This document shows, one piece after another, positions 9,239-18,381 of a DNA stretch of 64,000 nucleotides. A program made the position numbers and the translations under genes. The DNA is taken from positions 4,886,087 to 4,950,086 of the forward strand of contig NZ_JAPDNR010000001.1 of NCBI RefSeq assembly GCF_025989125.1, written 5' to 3'. The number at the start of each line of letters is the position of its first letter. The stretch's first letter is position 1. The DNA comes from Chitinophaga nivalis. GTDB lineage: Bacteria > Bacteroidota > Bacteroidia > Chitinophagales > Chitinophagaceae. The notes under the pieces are model-generated. The model was not told the origin of the DNA, made no database searches, and was given only the letters and a program-made list of their open reading frames with translations.

Positions 9239-9907
9239 ATGAAACCGAAACGGGCTGCTTTTTCTCAACGATGGATACAGGTATACCGGCAACTCCGGTA
9301 TTTTGTATGGCCATTTATTGTCTTACTGGCTGTTTTGTTGCCGTTGCGTTTTTTGTATAGCCGGGAAGAGATTTATTTTTATATCAACCGTTTACATACC
9401 AACGCAGGAGATGTGCTGTTTCCCTATATTACACATCTTGGGAGTACAGGAGCTGCTGTAATACTGGTGGTATTGCTGGCTTTTTTTAACCGGCGGCAGG
9501 CATTTGTATTGGCTACTGCCTATTGTTTTACGGCGCTGGTAAACTTCGCCCTGAAATTTCTGGTAGCCTTTCCGCGGCCGCGCCGTTATTTCGTGGAGCG
9601 GTTGCATGATATTTATTTTGTACCGGGGGTAGAAGTATTGGATAATTTCCGGAGCTTCCCTTCGGGGCACAGCGTATGTGCTTTTACCGCAGCTACCGTA
9701 TTGGCGTACTATAGTAAAAACAGGTATTTACCGATATTGTATCTGCTGCTGGCGATACTGGTAGCTTATTCCCGTATGTATATGAGTCAGCATTTTTTTG
9801 AAGATGTGATAGCCGGTGCTACAGAAGGTATTGCGCTGAGCATGTTGTGGCTGGCGTTTATACAGGGTAAGGGGTATGCGGCAGGTACCACGGGGCAGCT
9901 GTCCTGA
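9239..9907 (+). CDS. PAP2 family phosphatase, membrane-bound
   Basis: This 222-residue integral membrane protein has all three PAP2 motifs: KFLVAFPRPRR (KX6RP type), SFPSGHSVCAF (PSGH) and SRMYMSQHFFEDVIAG (SRX5HX3D). Such enzymes dephosphorylate lipid phosphates such as undecaprenyl diphosphate, phosphatidate or lipid A phosphates; which one cannot be told from the sequence. It closes the MarR-DinB-PAP2 unit and converges on an unknown gene three bases away. Confidence 0.9.
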   Translation: MKPKRAAFSQRWIQVYRQLRYFVWPFIVLLAVLLPLRFLYSREEIYFYINRLHTNAGDVLFPYITHLGSTGAAVILVVLLAFFNRRQAFVLATAYCFTALVNFALKFLVAFPRPRRYFVERLHDIYFVPGVEVLDNFRSFPSGHSVCAFTAATVLAYYSKNRYLPILYLLLAILVAYSRMYMSQHFFEDVIAGATEGIALSMLWLAFIQGKGYAAGTTGQLS

Positions 9908-9909
9908 CA

Positions 9910-10428
9910 TTACCACAGTTCATCCTGCGTGTCTTCCATCTCCTGCAGCAATGACTGATGATGTTTCATCATGTCGCTGTAGATGGCAGCCGCCGAAGTG
10001 GTGTCGTTGGTTTGACGGGTATACCAGGCTGGTGTAGCGCTGTATTGTGCCCATAGTATTTCATAGCCAATATAAATCCGGTGTTTCCCTTCCCGTACAT
10101 GATCAGCATGGCCTAACCGGCGTTCTTCACCGGGCGCGAGGTGTTCGAAGAGCCGCGATTTATGCGAAGTGCCCATACTGGTGGTAATGACCTGATCTAC
10201 GGCTACCGTGATAAAGCGCTCTGGCGATGTGTTGCGGATACAGCGCAGGTATTTGGATACACTGAAAACGCTGTTGGCTACACCTGTAATTTTAGCTACG
10301 CCACTGGCATCTTCTCCATTTGCCGGCGGATGATGACGTTTTCCGGAGGCACCTTTGCGGAAGCTGCGAAAACGGAACATACCATACCAAAAAAGAAATA
10401 CGAAGAAAAGAATAAATGGAATATACAT
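9910..10428 (-). CDS. Hypothetical membrane-anchored protein
   Basis: This 172-residue protein of unrecognised family has one N-terminal membrane helix (about 2-20, with aromatic residues) followed by a basic stretch and a soluble domain. The domain has ITGVANSVFSVSKYLRCI, VITTSMGTSHKSRLFEHLAPGEERRLGHADHVREG and an acidic C-terminus. The anchor followed by a small soluble domain resembles its upstream neighbour (12 bases away); the two look like an operon of paired membrane-tethered proteins. No function can be assigned. Confidence 0.6.
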   Translation of the reverse strand: MYIPFILFFVFLFWYGMFRFRSFRKGASGKRHHPPANGEDASGVAKITGVANSVFSVSKYLRCIRNTSPERFITVAVDQVITTSMGTSHKSRLFEHLAPGEERRLGHADHVREGKHRIYIGYEILWAQYSATPAWYTRQTNDTTSAAAIYSDMMKHHQSLLQEMEDTQDELW

Positions 10429-10440
10429 AGACAGGTGCTT

Positions 10441-10845
10441 TCAGGCATTATTATAAACAGGGGCAGCGATGTAGGTGGCAGATATGATCAGGTGGGTGAC
10501 CCTTAGTTCCATACTGCCGACTACTTTCGTACAGGAATAGCCAAGGGGAATACTTTCTCCGGGGTTGATAATACGGAAATGCATATAGTTGTACCAGGCC
10601 TGATTACCCCAATGCTTTTTCTGTTGTATGACTGCTTTGATGGGGTAAAAGCCTTTGTTACAGAGGTATTCCAATTTTTCCTGTGGGTCTTTTGGGTTTT
10701 TACGGCCAGCAATAATTCTGAGATCTTTTAGTGAGCCATCAAACGCCGGGTCGCGGGCACCATTTTTTCTTACTGTTATCAGCCCGATAGAAGAAATACC
10801 CAGGAGGAACAAAACATATAAAGTTATCCAGAGGGTGATGTACAT
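10441..10845 (-). CDS. Hypothetical membrane-anchored protein
   Basis: This 134-residue unrecognised protein has an N-terminal membrane helix (about 5-24) and a short soluble domain with RNPKDPQEKLEYLCNKGFYPIKAVIQQKKHWG and a beta-rich C-terminus (MELRVTHLIISATYIA). It is the first gene of a two-gene leftward unit with the 172-residue protein at 9910-10428. Confidence 0.6.
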   Translation of the reverse strand: MYITLWITLYVLFLLGISSIGLITVRKNGARDPAFDGSLKDLRIIAGRKNPKDPQEKLEYLCNKGFYPIKAVIQQKKHWGNQAWYNYMHFRIINPGESIPLGYSCTKVVGSMELRVTHLIISATYIAAPVYNNA

Positions 10846-11440
10846 CTACGTATCATTTTGATCATCCTAAAATAAGCTCCTCATTTCTTTGAACTGTGAA
10901 CCGGATGTTAAAGATTGTGGAATTGAATACGGAAAGTGTTTAGCAAATCATATTTATCACGACGGTAATCCTATTTTCCTTATTAACAATTGAATCACAA
11001 AATATACCAACAGAAAGCCACAACTTTGCATCACGAAAAAAGAGGTGTTTATAATCTTTGCTGTCTTTGGTTTATTACTCCCCGTACCGAGCCTTACAGA
11101 CATAATCATATTGAATATCAATACATTCAATGATGTAGGGCCCTGCAGCATCAACCTTATCCCTTTATACTGCTATAACAGTCGAGTTCCCCCAAAAATG
11201 CTATCATACTGTATGTAAGCATAGATGCTGTACCAACACGTACGGCCCCTCCTTGTGTTGTATGGCACAACGGCCGGGGAAGTGTGTTGCCCGGGGGAAA
11301 TGAAAATTGTTGGTTAACTGCAGGCTGCGCTGCATGAGGTGGCGGAAGGCCTGTATTTCCTGCCCGTGCACCCGTTGTTGTCGACTGCGGCAGTGGGTGC
11401 ACCCAATAGCCTTATCTTGTATATAGTCAAAAAGCTACCT
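10846..11440. other. Intergenic stretch without a supportable gene
   Basis: This stretch of about 595 bases separates two divergent units. Short open frames here have no family features or coding-like composition. The part after 11200 is GC-rich, unlike the AT-rich 10846-11160. It should hold the promoters of both neighbours, but no clear TAnnTTTG element was found. Confidence 0.5.
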
Positions 11441-12934
11441 ATGTCTGCATCGCCGTATTCCACTACCGACTTGTCGTTCCCTGCTTTCATCCGCCAGCAT
11501 GCCCTTCACCGTAACTTATTGCTGGGAGCTATTGCGGGCGCCATTGTACAATTGATGCTCTTTAAATGGATATATCCCTTTGCGGATTATTTTTCGGATT
11601 CCTATAATTACATCGAATCGGCGAGCTATGATATGAGTGTGAATATATGGCCGGTAGGATATGCCCGTGTATTACAGGGCTTTCACCTTTTCACCCGGTC
11701 AGATACCGCTGTTGTAGCCAGTCAATATTTTTTCATCGTGTTGACGGGGCTGTATTTCTTTTTTACGCTGCTCTATTTTTACCGGCCGGCCAAACCGGTG
11801 TTGTATACGCTGTATATATTCCTGTTCTTTAACCCCCTGATGTTATATCTCAGTAACTATATCACCAGCGACCCGGTTTTCCTGGCATTAAGCCTGCTTT
11901 GGTTTACCCAGTTGCTCTGGATGCTGAACCGACCTGCCTTGTTCCGGCTGCTGACGCATGGTGTATTGCTGGCTATCGCCTTTACGGTTCGTTATAATGC
12001 CATGTATTATCCGTTGGTGACCGCCGCTATATTGTTGTTGTCGCGTTACCCGGTATGGGCGAAGCTGGCAGGTATCGGATTGCCGGTATGCCTGATTTAT
12101 CTCTTTATCAATTTTACCAGCCAGCAGAATTACAAACATACCGGCGCCCGGCAGTTCTCTGTTTTCAGCGGCTGGCAACTGGCTAATAATGCCTTGTATA
12201 TGTATCCATATATCACCGTAGATGCTACCGCCATCCCGCCAGGCTGTGAGGCCTTTGACCGGCAGGTCAGGCAATATTTTGAGACAGCACCGGAAGAATA
12301 TAAAAAAGTGACGCCGGTGGATGGGGCCTTTTATATCAAATATCCCAGTGCTCCCCTGAAAAGCTATCTCGTACAAAATGCCCAGGCCCATAAAATAGAA
12401 GATGGGCTGCGGCAATGGGGGAGTGTAGCACCCGTATTTGCTGCCTATGGCACCTGGCTGATCAAATCTCATCCGGTTAGCTACTTCCGGTATTTTATTC
12501 TGCAGAATGCCCGGGTATATATCTTACCTCCACTGGAAAAGCTGGAAGTATATAATATGAACAGCAGTGAAGTATGGAGTCCGGCGAAAGAATGGTTTGA
12601 ATATAAAAGTAACGAAGTGAAAGCGGCTGTGAGTCCTACTTTTCAGGGTAGGTTGCTTTTCTTTTTCCCCACTTTATTCCTGATCCTGAATGTAGTTTTT
12701 GCCGGCGCCCTGGTGTATTTCGTCGTGAAAAAAGGCTGGCAGAAAGCGGAACGTTCCTTCAATCTGCTGCTGCTGGCAAGTGGGTTCCTGTGGCTGGTAA
12801 ATATGGGCTTCAGCATCCTGGCTTCTCCGATCGTATTCCGGTACCAGGTGTTTCCCATGATTGTATGTCTGGCTGTTGGTGGTATGCTACTGGCATTCCT
12901 CGACAAGCATGAAAAGATATTTGAAGGAAATTAA
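11441..12934 (+). CDS. Multi-spanning membrane protein, GT39/mannosyltransferase-like
   Basis: This protein of about 497 residues has many hydrophobic helices and the layout of polyprenol-phosphate-sugar-dependent glycosyltransferases (GT-C fold). The first extracytoplasmic loop has FADYFSDSYNYIESASYD with acidic residues where the family keeps its catalytic Asp; a larger soluble loop follows, then more helices. No exact family was recognised. The ATG at 11441 is preferred because the upstream 34 codons do not look like a signal or helix. A terminator follows. Confidence 0.6.
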   Translation: MSASPYSTTDLSFPAFIRQHALHRNLLLGAIAGAIVQLMLFKWIYPFADYFSDSYNYIESASYDMSVNIWPVGYARVLQGFHLFTRSDTAVVASQYFFIVLTGLYFFFTLLYFYRPAKPVLYTLYIFLFFNPLMLYLSNYITSDPVFLALSLLWFTQLLWMLNRPALFRLLTHGVLLAIAFTVRYNAMYYPLVTAAILLLSRYPVWAKLAGIGLPVCLIYLFINFTSQQNYKHTGARQFSVFSGWQLANNALYMYPYITVDATAIPPGCEAFDRQVRQYFETAPEEYKKVTPVDGAFYIKYPSAPLKSYLVQNAQAHKIEDGLRQWGSVAPVFAAYGTWLIKSHPVSYFRYFILQNARVYILPPLEKLEVYNMNSSEVWSPAKEWFEYKSNEVKAAVSPTFQGRLLFFFPTLFLILNVVFAGALVYFVVKKGWQKAERSFNLLLLASGFLWLVNMGFSILASPIVFRYQVFPMIVCLAVGGMLLAFLDKHEKIFEGN

Positions 12935-13313
12935 AGCGGGAAATGGGGCAGGGCAAGCGGTTTGACCTGTTCCATGCATGCATGGGCAAAAAACAGCGTG
13001 GCCGCAGTAAGCGCGGCCACTATCTTTTACAGGACATGAAAAGAAAGTATGACACATTAAAGGACAAAACCAGGCCTATATAAAATAAGGTAAAAAGCGC
13101 CATGCATAAACGGCGTATAGCCGGTGCAGGTATAGTGTTACCTGCTTTTCGGATATAAAGGTGGAAAATTATCCCGCACGATGATCCCTAAAATCGATCA
13201 GCGCAAATAAAACAACGATTAAATAGTTTTTTTCTTCTTCCGGTATCCGGGAGATGCTCCCCTGATGATGAACTGTGCCCGATTGTGGCGGTTGATCATC
13301 AGGGGAGGTCTTT
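12935..13313. other. Intergenic stretch between convergent genes, two hairpins
   Basis: This stretch of about 380 bases carries no gene. It contains a strong hairpin at 12998-13020 and a long one at 13257-13307, separately listed; the rest is AT-rich and featureless. Confidence 0.6.
12998..13027 (+). terminator. Intrinsic terminator
   Basis: GTGGCCGC (12998-13005) pairs with GCGGCCAC (13013-13020) across a 7-base loop and is followed by TATCTTTTA. It is 64 bases after the stop of the GT39-like gene. Confidence 0.7.
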
Positions 13314-13315
13314 TT
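13257..13315 (+). terminator. Long hairpin with T-run, terminator
   Basis: CTCCCCTGATGAT (13257-13269) pairs perfectly with ATCATCAGGGGAG (13295-13307), followed on the + strand by GTCTTTTT. The U-tract faces rightward, so it would stop any transcript entering the convergent PAP2 gene whose stop is at 13314. Confidence 0.65.
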
Positions 13316-14144
13316 AACGGGGGTAAATAACCAGACTAAGGCCCGCACTGCGGAACTCCGCATTGTAATACGGCATCAGCAGGGTAGTAGCAGCGTGACT
13401 GTTCGGTTTAAACAGCTTGCGCTGTACCCATGGATACATCCAGTAGGCGGCTTTGGTACTGAGTATGCCAATGCCGGCGCCAGCTACCACGTCGCTCAGC
13501 CAGTGGCGGTTGTTGTAGATGCGTAAGGCGCCGGTGGCAGTTGCCACGGCATAACCACCTATGCCATACCAGGGCGATACGTCTCTGTATTCCTGACGCA
13601 GATATTCTGCGGCAGCAAAAGCGGTGGCAGTATGTCCGGACGGGAAAGACATCCGGTTGGTGCCATCAGGTCTTTCTTCGTCGGTGATTCTTTTAAGCCC
13701 CTGTATGGTACCGGCTGTAATAAGGGCAGAAATGCCCAGGATCATGGTCCGGTCGCGCAGATTGTGTTTGCCATGAATACCCACGGCATTCAGCAGATAC
13801 ACAGCAGCGAAAGGGGTGTATTGAATATAGTCGTCTATTTTTATTTTATGTCGCTCGTCTTTTATTTTCCAGTTATCGCGGGTAGTTTCATTCAACTCGC
13901 GAAGAGCGGGCGTGTGCAGGGCCAGGAATCCATAGCCGATCATAGCAGTGGGTACTGCCCAGCCGGCAATGGTGCTGCGGAAAGGAGCGGGTTGCCCGAA
14001 TGTATATCGGGAAGTTGCTGGCTTTGCGGGTACAATGGTCAGGGGGATTGTATCTGCCAATGGGTTTTTCGTTTGTGCTTTCAGGTTATAAACGCCTGTC
14101 AGCAGCAATAGGGTCAGGCCTGCGGCATATATCTTTCTTATCAT
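13314..14144 (-). CDS. Periplasmic PAP2 family phosphatase
   Basis: This 276-residue protein has a signal peptide (MIRKIYAAGLTLLLLTGVYNLKAQ). The PAP2 motifs are intact: GLKRITDEERPDG, SFPSGHTATAFAAAEY and YNNRHWLSDVVAG. Unlike the protein at 9239-9907 it looks mostly periplasmic or membrane-peripheral, the usual Bacteroidota type. The substrate is probably a lipid or nucleotide phosphate; this cannot be refined from sequence. Confidence 0.88.
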   Translation of the reverse strand: MIRKIYAAGLTLLLLTGVYNLKAQTKNPLADTIPLTIVPAKPATSRYTFGQPAPFRSTIAGWAVPTAMIGYGFLALHTPALRELNETTRDNWKIKDERHKIKIDDYIQYTPFAAVYLLNAVGIHGKHNLRDRTMILGISALITAGTIQGLKRITDEERPDGTNRMSFPSGHTATAFAAAEYLRQEYRDVSPWYGIGGYAVATATGALRIYNNRHWLSDVVAGAGIGILSTKAAYWMYPWVQRKLFKPNSHAATTLLMPYYNAEFRSAGLSLVIYPR

Positions 14145-14195
14145 CCGTCGTAGGTACTGTATTTTGAGGTGAAATAAACAATTATATACGGGGTT

Positions 14196-14711
14196 TTATT
14201 CTCCACCTTTATCCGGCTTAGGCAGGATGATTTCTGCCGTCTGACGCGCATACTTGTTGTGGAAAATAAACGTGATCAGCAAACCCAGCAAACAACCTGC
14301 CAATACTGAAAGCACTCTTGCCACGGCTGTGTCCCACAGGTGTTCGCCGGCTTCGTGGGTCATGACAATAATCGTCGCTGCCAGCGCTGTGCGGGTAGCT
14401 GGTTCGAGATATAATATATTACAGAGTACCACGGTAATCATCACCGCAATACACATCATAAAGATCATGTTCGGATGAATCAGCAACAATAAAAATCCGG
14501 AGGCGGCGCCCACAGCATTGGCTTTAATACGTGTAACCGCCAACGTTACGGCATCCGAACCATCCGGCGACAGCACCAGCATGACGGAAATCAGTACCCA
14601 TATTACATCCTGATAGTTGAGTAACCAGGAAAGTCCCATTACTGCCAGTACGCCGGAAACACATTTGGCAGCATATATCAGCAGTCGTTTTGTACGTTGT
14701 TGATCTATCAT
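14196..14711 (-). CDS. FUSC/ArAE-like small membrane protein
   Basis: This 171-residue protein has about five hydrophobic helices and a QDVIWVLISVMLVLSP segment followed by GAASGFLLLLIHPN and EPATRTALAATIIVM. The pattern fits the membrane half of FUSC/aromatic acid exporter family proteins. Full-length exporters of this family are usually far longer with a duplicated membrane domain and a soluble domain, so this is a half-size member; whether it exports anything is unclear. Confidence 0.7.
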   Translation of the reverse strand: MIDQQRTKRLLIYAAKCVSGVLAVMGLSWLLNYQDVIWVLISVMLVLSPDGSDAVTLAVTRIKANAVGAASGFLLLLIHPNMIFMMCIAVMITVVLCNILYLEPATRTALAATIIVMTHEAGEHLWDTAVARVLSVLAGCLLGLLITFIFHNKYARQTAEIILPKPDKGGE

Positions 14712-14780
14712 TTTACAATGTTATGCATTTTCACGATTTCAATATTAATTTAATATTACCAATTCCAGATGCATCTTTCT

Positions 14781-14788
14781 TACCTTTG
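14781..14788 (+). promoter_or_regulatory. Candidate -7 promoter element (TACCTTTG)
   Basis: TACCTTTG matches the Bacteroidota -7 consensus TAnnTTTG and lies 20 bases before the PCMD gene start, giving a short leader. No good -33 TTTG is visible at the usual spacing. Confidence 0.45.
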
Positions 14789-14807
14789 CGGCGATTAACT
14801 AACTGAC

Positions 14808-15872
14808 ATGAGAATGAATGTAAGACAACTATGCTTTGCTGTGGCTACTATAGGCTTATTGCAAAGCTGCATCAAAGATGCGCCTCAAAACCCGGAGGCA
14901 GACATTGAGACGTTTAGCGTGGACAAGGAATCGCTGACTGCAAATGTATTTATTGAGCAATCTGGAGGTAGTATCAGGCTGTATCTGACAGATGAAGCCT
15001 TTAAAAAAGGAATTAAGCCGGAGATAACTGTATCTGCAGGTGCGCGTGTTACGCCGGCCTCCGGAGATTCGCTGAAATTTGATGTTACCGGTAAACGTAC
15101 CTATACCGTTACTTCTGCCAGCGGCGCCAATACCAAAGTTTATACGGTACAGGTAGTAAACATCGACAGCTGGAAATTTGATTTCGAAAACTGGAAGGAA
15201 AGCCAGAACTATGGCTTCTTTCACCCTATTGAAGCCGATGGCTCGGAAATCTGGTCTTCCGGTAACCTGGGTGTAAGACTGACCGGTGTGACGAATAAAG
15301 CAGATTTTCCGTTGATCCCCAGTACAGATGCCTACTTTGGTAAAACATCTGCTGAGTTGAGAACACGCGCGGGCAATGACTTTTCTGCCAGCATGGACAT
15401 TCATTTGTTTGCCGGTTCTTTGTTCCTGGGCAATTTTGATTTGTTCGCTGCGCTGGAAAATCCGCTGAAGGCTACACAGTTCGGCCAGCCTTATAAAGAA
15501 ATACCGACCACCTTTACCGGTTACTATAAATATCAACCCGGTCCGGTATTCCAGGACAAGGATGGTAAACCGGTAGCAGGTAAGCTGGATCAGTGTTCTA
15601 TGTATGCGGTACTTTATTCCGGTAAAGACAGACTGGATGCGACGAATATCCTCACTTCCGACAGAGTTATCGCAACAGCAATCCTGCAAGATGGTACGGC
15701 TAAAGCAGACTGGACCCGCTTCGAAGTTCCTTTTACTTTCAGACGCACGGCTTCCCGCAATGAACCGATGATGATGGCGATTGTATTATCTTCCAGCAAA
15801 GAAGGAGATCATTACCTGGGCGCACCCGACAGCCGGTTGTTAGTAGACAACCTGGAAATTATTCACGAATAA
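14808..15872 (+). CDS. PCMD domain lipoprotein (PF13201-like)
   Basis: This 354-residue protein has a lipoprotein signal (MRMNVRQLCFAVATIGLLQSC; Cys about 21). An Ig-like N-terminal part (ADIETFSVDKESLTANVF through TYTVTSASGANTKVYTVQVV) leads to a C-terminal PCMD jelly-roll domain (SWKFDFENW, RTRAGNDF, ending in HYLGAPDSRLLVDNLEIIHE). The family is found at the Bacteroidota cell surface and is presumed carbohydrate-binding. It is cotranscribed with the barrel protein 18 bases downstream. Confidence 0.85.
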   Translation: MRMNVRQLCFAVATIGLLQSCIKDAPQNPEADIETFSVDKESLTANVFIEQSGGSIRLYLTDEAFKKGIKPEITVSAGARVTPASGDSLKFDVTGKRTYTVTSASGANTKVYTVQVVNIDSWKFDFENWKESQNYGFFHPIEADGSEIWSSGNLGVRLTGVTNKADFPLIPSTDAYFGKTSAELRTRAGNDFSASMDIHLFAGSLFLGNFDLFAALENPLKATQFGQPYKEIPTTFTGYYKYQPGPVFQDKDGKPVAGKLDQCSMYAVLYSGKDRLDATNILTSDRVIATAILQDGTAKADWTRFEVPFTFRRTASRNEPMMMAIVLSSSKEGDHYLGAPDSRLLVDNLEIIHE

Positions 15873-15890
15873 AAGATCAGCATTAATCAG

Positions 15891-16664
15891 ATGAATATAA
15901 AAACGAAAGGACTGTTGCTGGGTATGGTTTTTACTACCACACAGTTATTTGCACAGGACAATAACGGTCAGGCGCAAACGAAAAAAGAGGCATTTAAACC
16001 GGTACTGGAACATCGTATACTGGCAGGTTTTAACTTTGGTGCGACAGCGCCGGTTAGCTTACCGAATACCATCCGTAAAATCAATAGCTACTGGCCGGAA
16101 TTCTGCCCTTCCCTGGGTTATGAACTGTCTTACCGCGCTACCAGCAAATGGGGTGCTGCCGTTGGTGTAAAGCTGGATTACAAAGGAATGGGGGTGAAAG
16201 ATAATGTACAATATTTCCCTACTATTATTACGATGAATGATGGTGGTAGTTTTGCCGGCGATTTTACCGGTGAAAACAAAACCACGGTACGTAATGCTTA
16301 CGTGTCTTTCCCCGTGAGTGCGGTATTTACGCCGAATGACAACTGGCGCTTCAACCTGGGTGGCTATGTAGCCTGGTTGTTCAGCTCCAATTTCTATGGT
16401 GATGTAACCAATGGTTATATCCGGGAAGGTGGATCTACCGGTGCAAAGATTAACGTTGACAAAGCGACGTTTGATTTTGGCAAAGAGATGCGCACCTTTG
16501 ATTGTGGTTTACAGGGTGGTGCTGCGTATCGCGTAGGCCGCAACCTGAGTGTGAATGGCAACCTCGCCTGGGGTTTACGTCCGGTATTTAACAGTGATTT
16601 CAAAGGGATGGATTTCCCGATGTACAATATTTACCTGACGCTGGGTGTCGCGTATAAGATATAG
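15891..16664 (+). CDS. Porin family outer-membrane beta-barrel protein
   Basis: This 257-residue protein has a signal peptide ending near LFAQD and a PF13568-like eight-strand barrel: alternating aromatic strands such as SYWPEFCPSLGYELSYR and KWGAAVGVKLDYKGMG, ending in an aromatic-rich final strand (MYNIYLTLGVAYKI). It is paired with the PCMD lipoprotein upstream; the two probably form a surface unit of unknown ligand. A strong terminator follows. Confidence 0.85.
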   Translation: MNIKTKGLLLGMVFTTTQLFAQDNNGQAQTKKEAFKPVLEHRILAGFNFGATAPVSLPNTIRKINSYWPEFCPSLGYELSYRATSKWGAAVGVKLDYKGMGVKDNVQYFPTIITMNDGGSFAGDFTGENKTTVRNAYVSFPVSAVFTPNDNWRFNLGGYVAWLFSSNFYGDVTNGYIREGGSTGAKINVDKATFDFGKEMRTFDCGLQGGAAYRVGRNLSVNGNLAWGLRPVFNSDFKGMDFPMYNIYLTLGVAYKI

Positions 16665-16684
16665 TAGTATATACTGCTTTATAG

Positions 16685-16729
16685 AAAGAGCCGGTAAAAG
16701 CGTGTGAAAGCGCTTTACCGGCTCTTTTG
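16685..16729. terminator. Bidirectional intrinsic terminator
   Basis: AAAGAGCCGGTAAAAGCG (16685-16702) pairs with CGCTTTACCGGCTCTTT (16711-16727), with one bulged A, flanked by A/T runs on both sides. It separates the convergent barrel-protein and carboxypeptidase genes. Confidence 0.8.
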
Positions 16730-16739
16730 TTTATTGATA

Positions 16740-18293
16740 TTAATATTTGGCGGGTTGTCCTGCTTTAGGAACAGAAGCCCGGATAAAGGCGCGGATGTCA
16801 TCGTTGCCGGTAGTCAGATCATCTTTACGCAGATACATCATATGTCCGCTGCGGTAGCCGCGCCAGGAAAGCCGGTCTTTCAACCTGCCGCCGGGGTCCA
16901 GCTGCCACATACTGTATTTGGCATTGAAATAATCGCAGGCGCCGTCGTAGTAGCCGGACTGGATCATCACATGCAGATAAGGATTGGAGGCCATCGCATC
17001 CCGAAGGTTCTCCCCGGTATGGTCATTTTCATTATTCCACGGATGTACCGGGCCAAACATCAGGTATTTCAGATCCGTACGGAACTGCAACTCTTCGCGC
17101 AGATAGATGTTGATAGCGGGTGTAAAGGCATGCAGCCAGGAAGTGAGTTCGGCATTGTAATCCGGATAGTCGCCGGCATCTTCCTTGTCGATACCGCGGT
17201 AACGGGAATCCAGGCGGCCAACAGTATAACCTTTGTCGCGCAGCAATTCTTTCCAGAAAAATCCGGTAGACACAGTCAGGTTATGTTGCTGGATAACTTT
17301 TTCAGACAGCCCCGAATAGTACGCCATTTTTGCGGCAATACTTTTCCGTTTCTGCTCATCCAGGAATCCGCCCATACTGATAGCCGGGATCAATTCCTGT
17401 ATAGTAAAGTTTTCTACCTCCGGTAATATGTCGTTCAGGTCTTTTTGCTGCAGGGCTGGTGGCAGTGCCTTGTGGTACCAGGCCGTAGCCGTGAAATAGG
17501 GCAGGCGCAGGGCGGCAGATACGGGGCCGTTGCGTTTAATCCCCAGCTCAGTCGGCGAAACGAGAATCACCCCGTTCAGGTACATCCATTGGGCATTTTG
17601 CAATTCCAGGGCGAGTCCGGAAACACGGGTAGTGCCGTAGCTTTCGCCAATCAGGTATTTGGGAGATGCCCACCGGTTATGACGGGTCACGAAGGTGTTG
17701 ATCCATTCTGCGAGGTATTTCACATCCGCATTTACCCCAAAAAATTTCTCCCGGGGTACGTCTTTGCCGGTGAGTCTGGAGAAGCCGGTATTGGCCGGAT
17801 CTACATAGAGAATATCGGCAATGTCGAGAATCGATTGTGGATTTTCGCGGATGCCATAAGGTTGTACCGGATAACCTTCATCATCGATGTTCAGGAGCCT
17901 TGGCCCGGTATAGGCAATCTGCATCCATACAGAAGGCGTGCCGGGGCCGCCGTTGAATGAAATAACGAGTGGCCGGGTGCTGCGGTCTTTGACGTCGGTT
18001 CTTTCATAATACGTGTAAAAAAGGCCGGCAATAGCTTTGCCTTCTGCATCCCATACAGGTTGGGTGCCGGCAATGGCTTTGTACGGAATGCGTTGTCCTT
18101 TCACCGTTACTTCATGGGAACTGGTAACAGTAGTGTCCGGATTCAGTGTAACAGATAAAACGCCGGTTTTTTCGGGCAGGGGAGCGATGGGTGGTTTAGT
18201 GCTTTTCGATTGTGCCTGCACAGGTAGTTGTTGTAACCCAATAACGCCTGCCAGCAACCAGGAAAAGGTCAGGCGCGAATAAAATGCTTTCAT
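16740..18293 (-). CDS. S10 family serine carboxypeptidase-like protein
   Basis: This 517-residue exported protein has a signal peptide (MKAFYSRLTFSWLLAGVIGL...QAQ). The S10 oxyanion-site motif FNGGPGTPSVWMQ, the nucleophile motif LIGESYGTTRVSG, the Asp segment QSGYYDGACDYFNAKYSMW and the His segment GYRSGHMMYL are all intact. It should remove C-terminal amino acids or act as an acyl-transfer relative in the periplasm. It is monocistronic. Confidence 0.9.
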   Translation of the reverse strand: MKAFYSRLTFSWLLAGVIGLQQLPVQAQSKSTKPPIAPLPEKTGVLSVTLNPDTTVTSSHEVTVKGQRIPYKAIAGTQPVWDAEGKAIAGLFYTYYERTDVKDRSTRPLVISFNGGPGTPSVWMQIAYTGPRLLNIDDEGYPVQPYGIRENPQSILDIADILYVDPANTGFSRLTGKDVPREKFFGVNADVKYLAEWINTFVTRHNRWASPKYLIGESYGTTRVSGLALELQNAQWMYLNGVILVSPTELGIKRNGPVSAALRLPYFTATAWYHKALPPALQQKDLNDILPEVENFTIQELIPAISMGGFLDEQKRKSIAAKMAYYSGLSEKVIQQHNLTVSTGFFWKELLRDKGYTVGRLDSRYRGIDKEDAGDYPDYNAELTSWLHAFTPAINIYLREELQFRTDLKYLMFGPVHPWNNENDHTGENLRDAMASNPYLHVMIQSGYYDGACDYFNAKYSMWQLDPGGRLKDRLSWRGYRSGHMMYLRKDDLTTGNDDIRAFIRASVPKAGQPAKY

Positions 18294-18381
18294 GTAAATA
18301 GATCTTGATTGAATTTAAAGATTAAGCAAAAGGCTGATAATTTCAAATCAATTAGGATAAACGGTTTACAAGAATACTTTA

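Noticed and set aside
14856..15689. Minus-strand frame of 277 codons opposite the PCMD gene
   Set aside because: The + strand protein has a lipoprotein signal and domain match; the antisense frame has neither.
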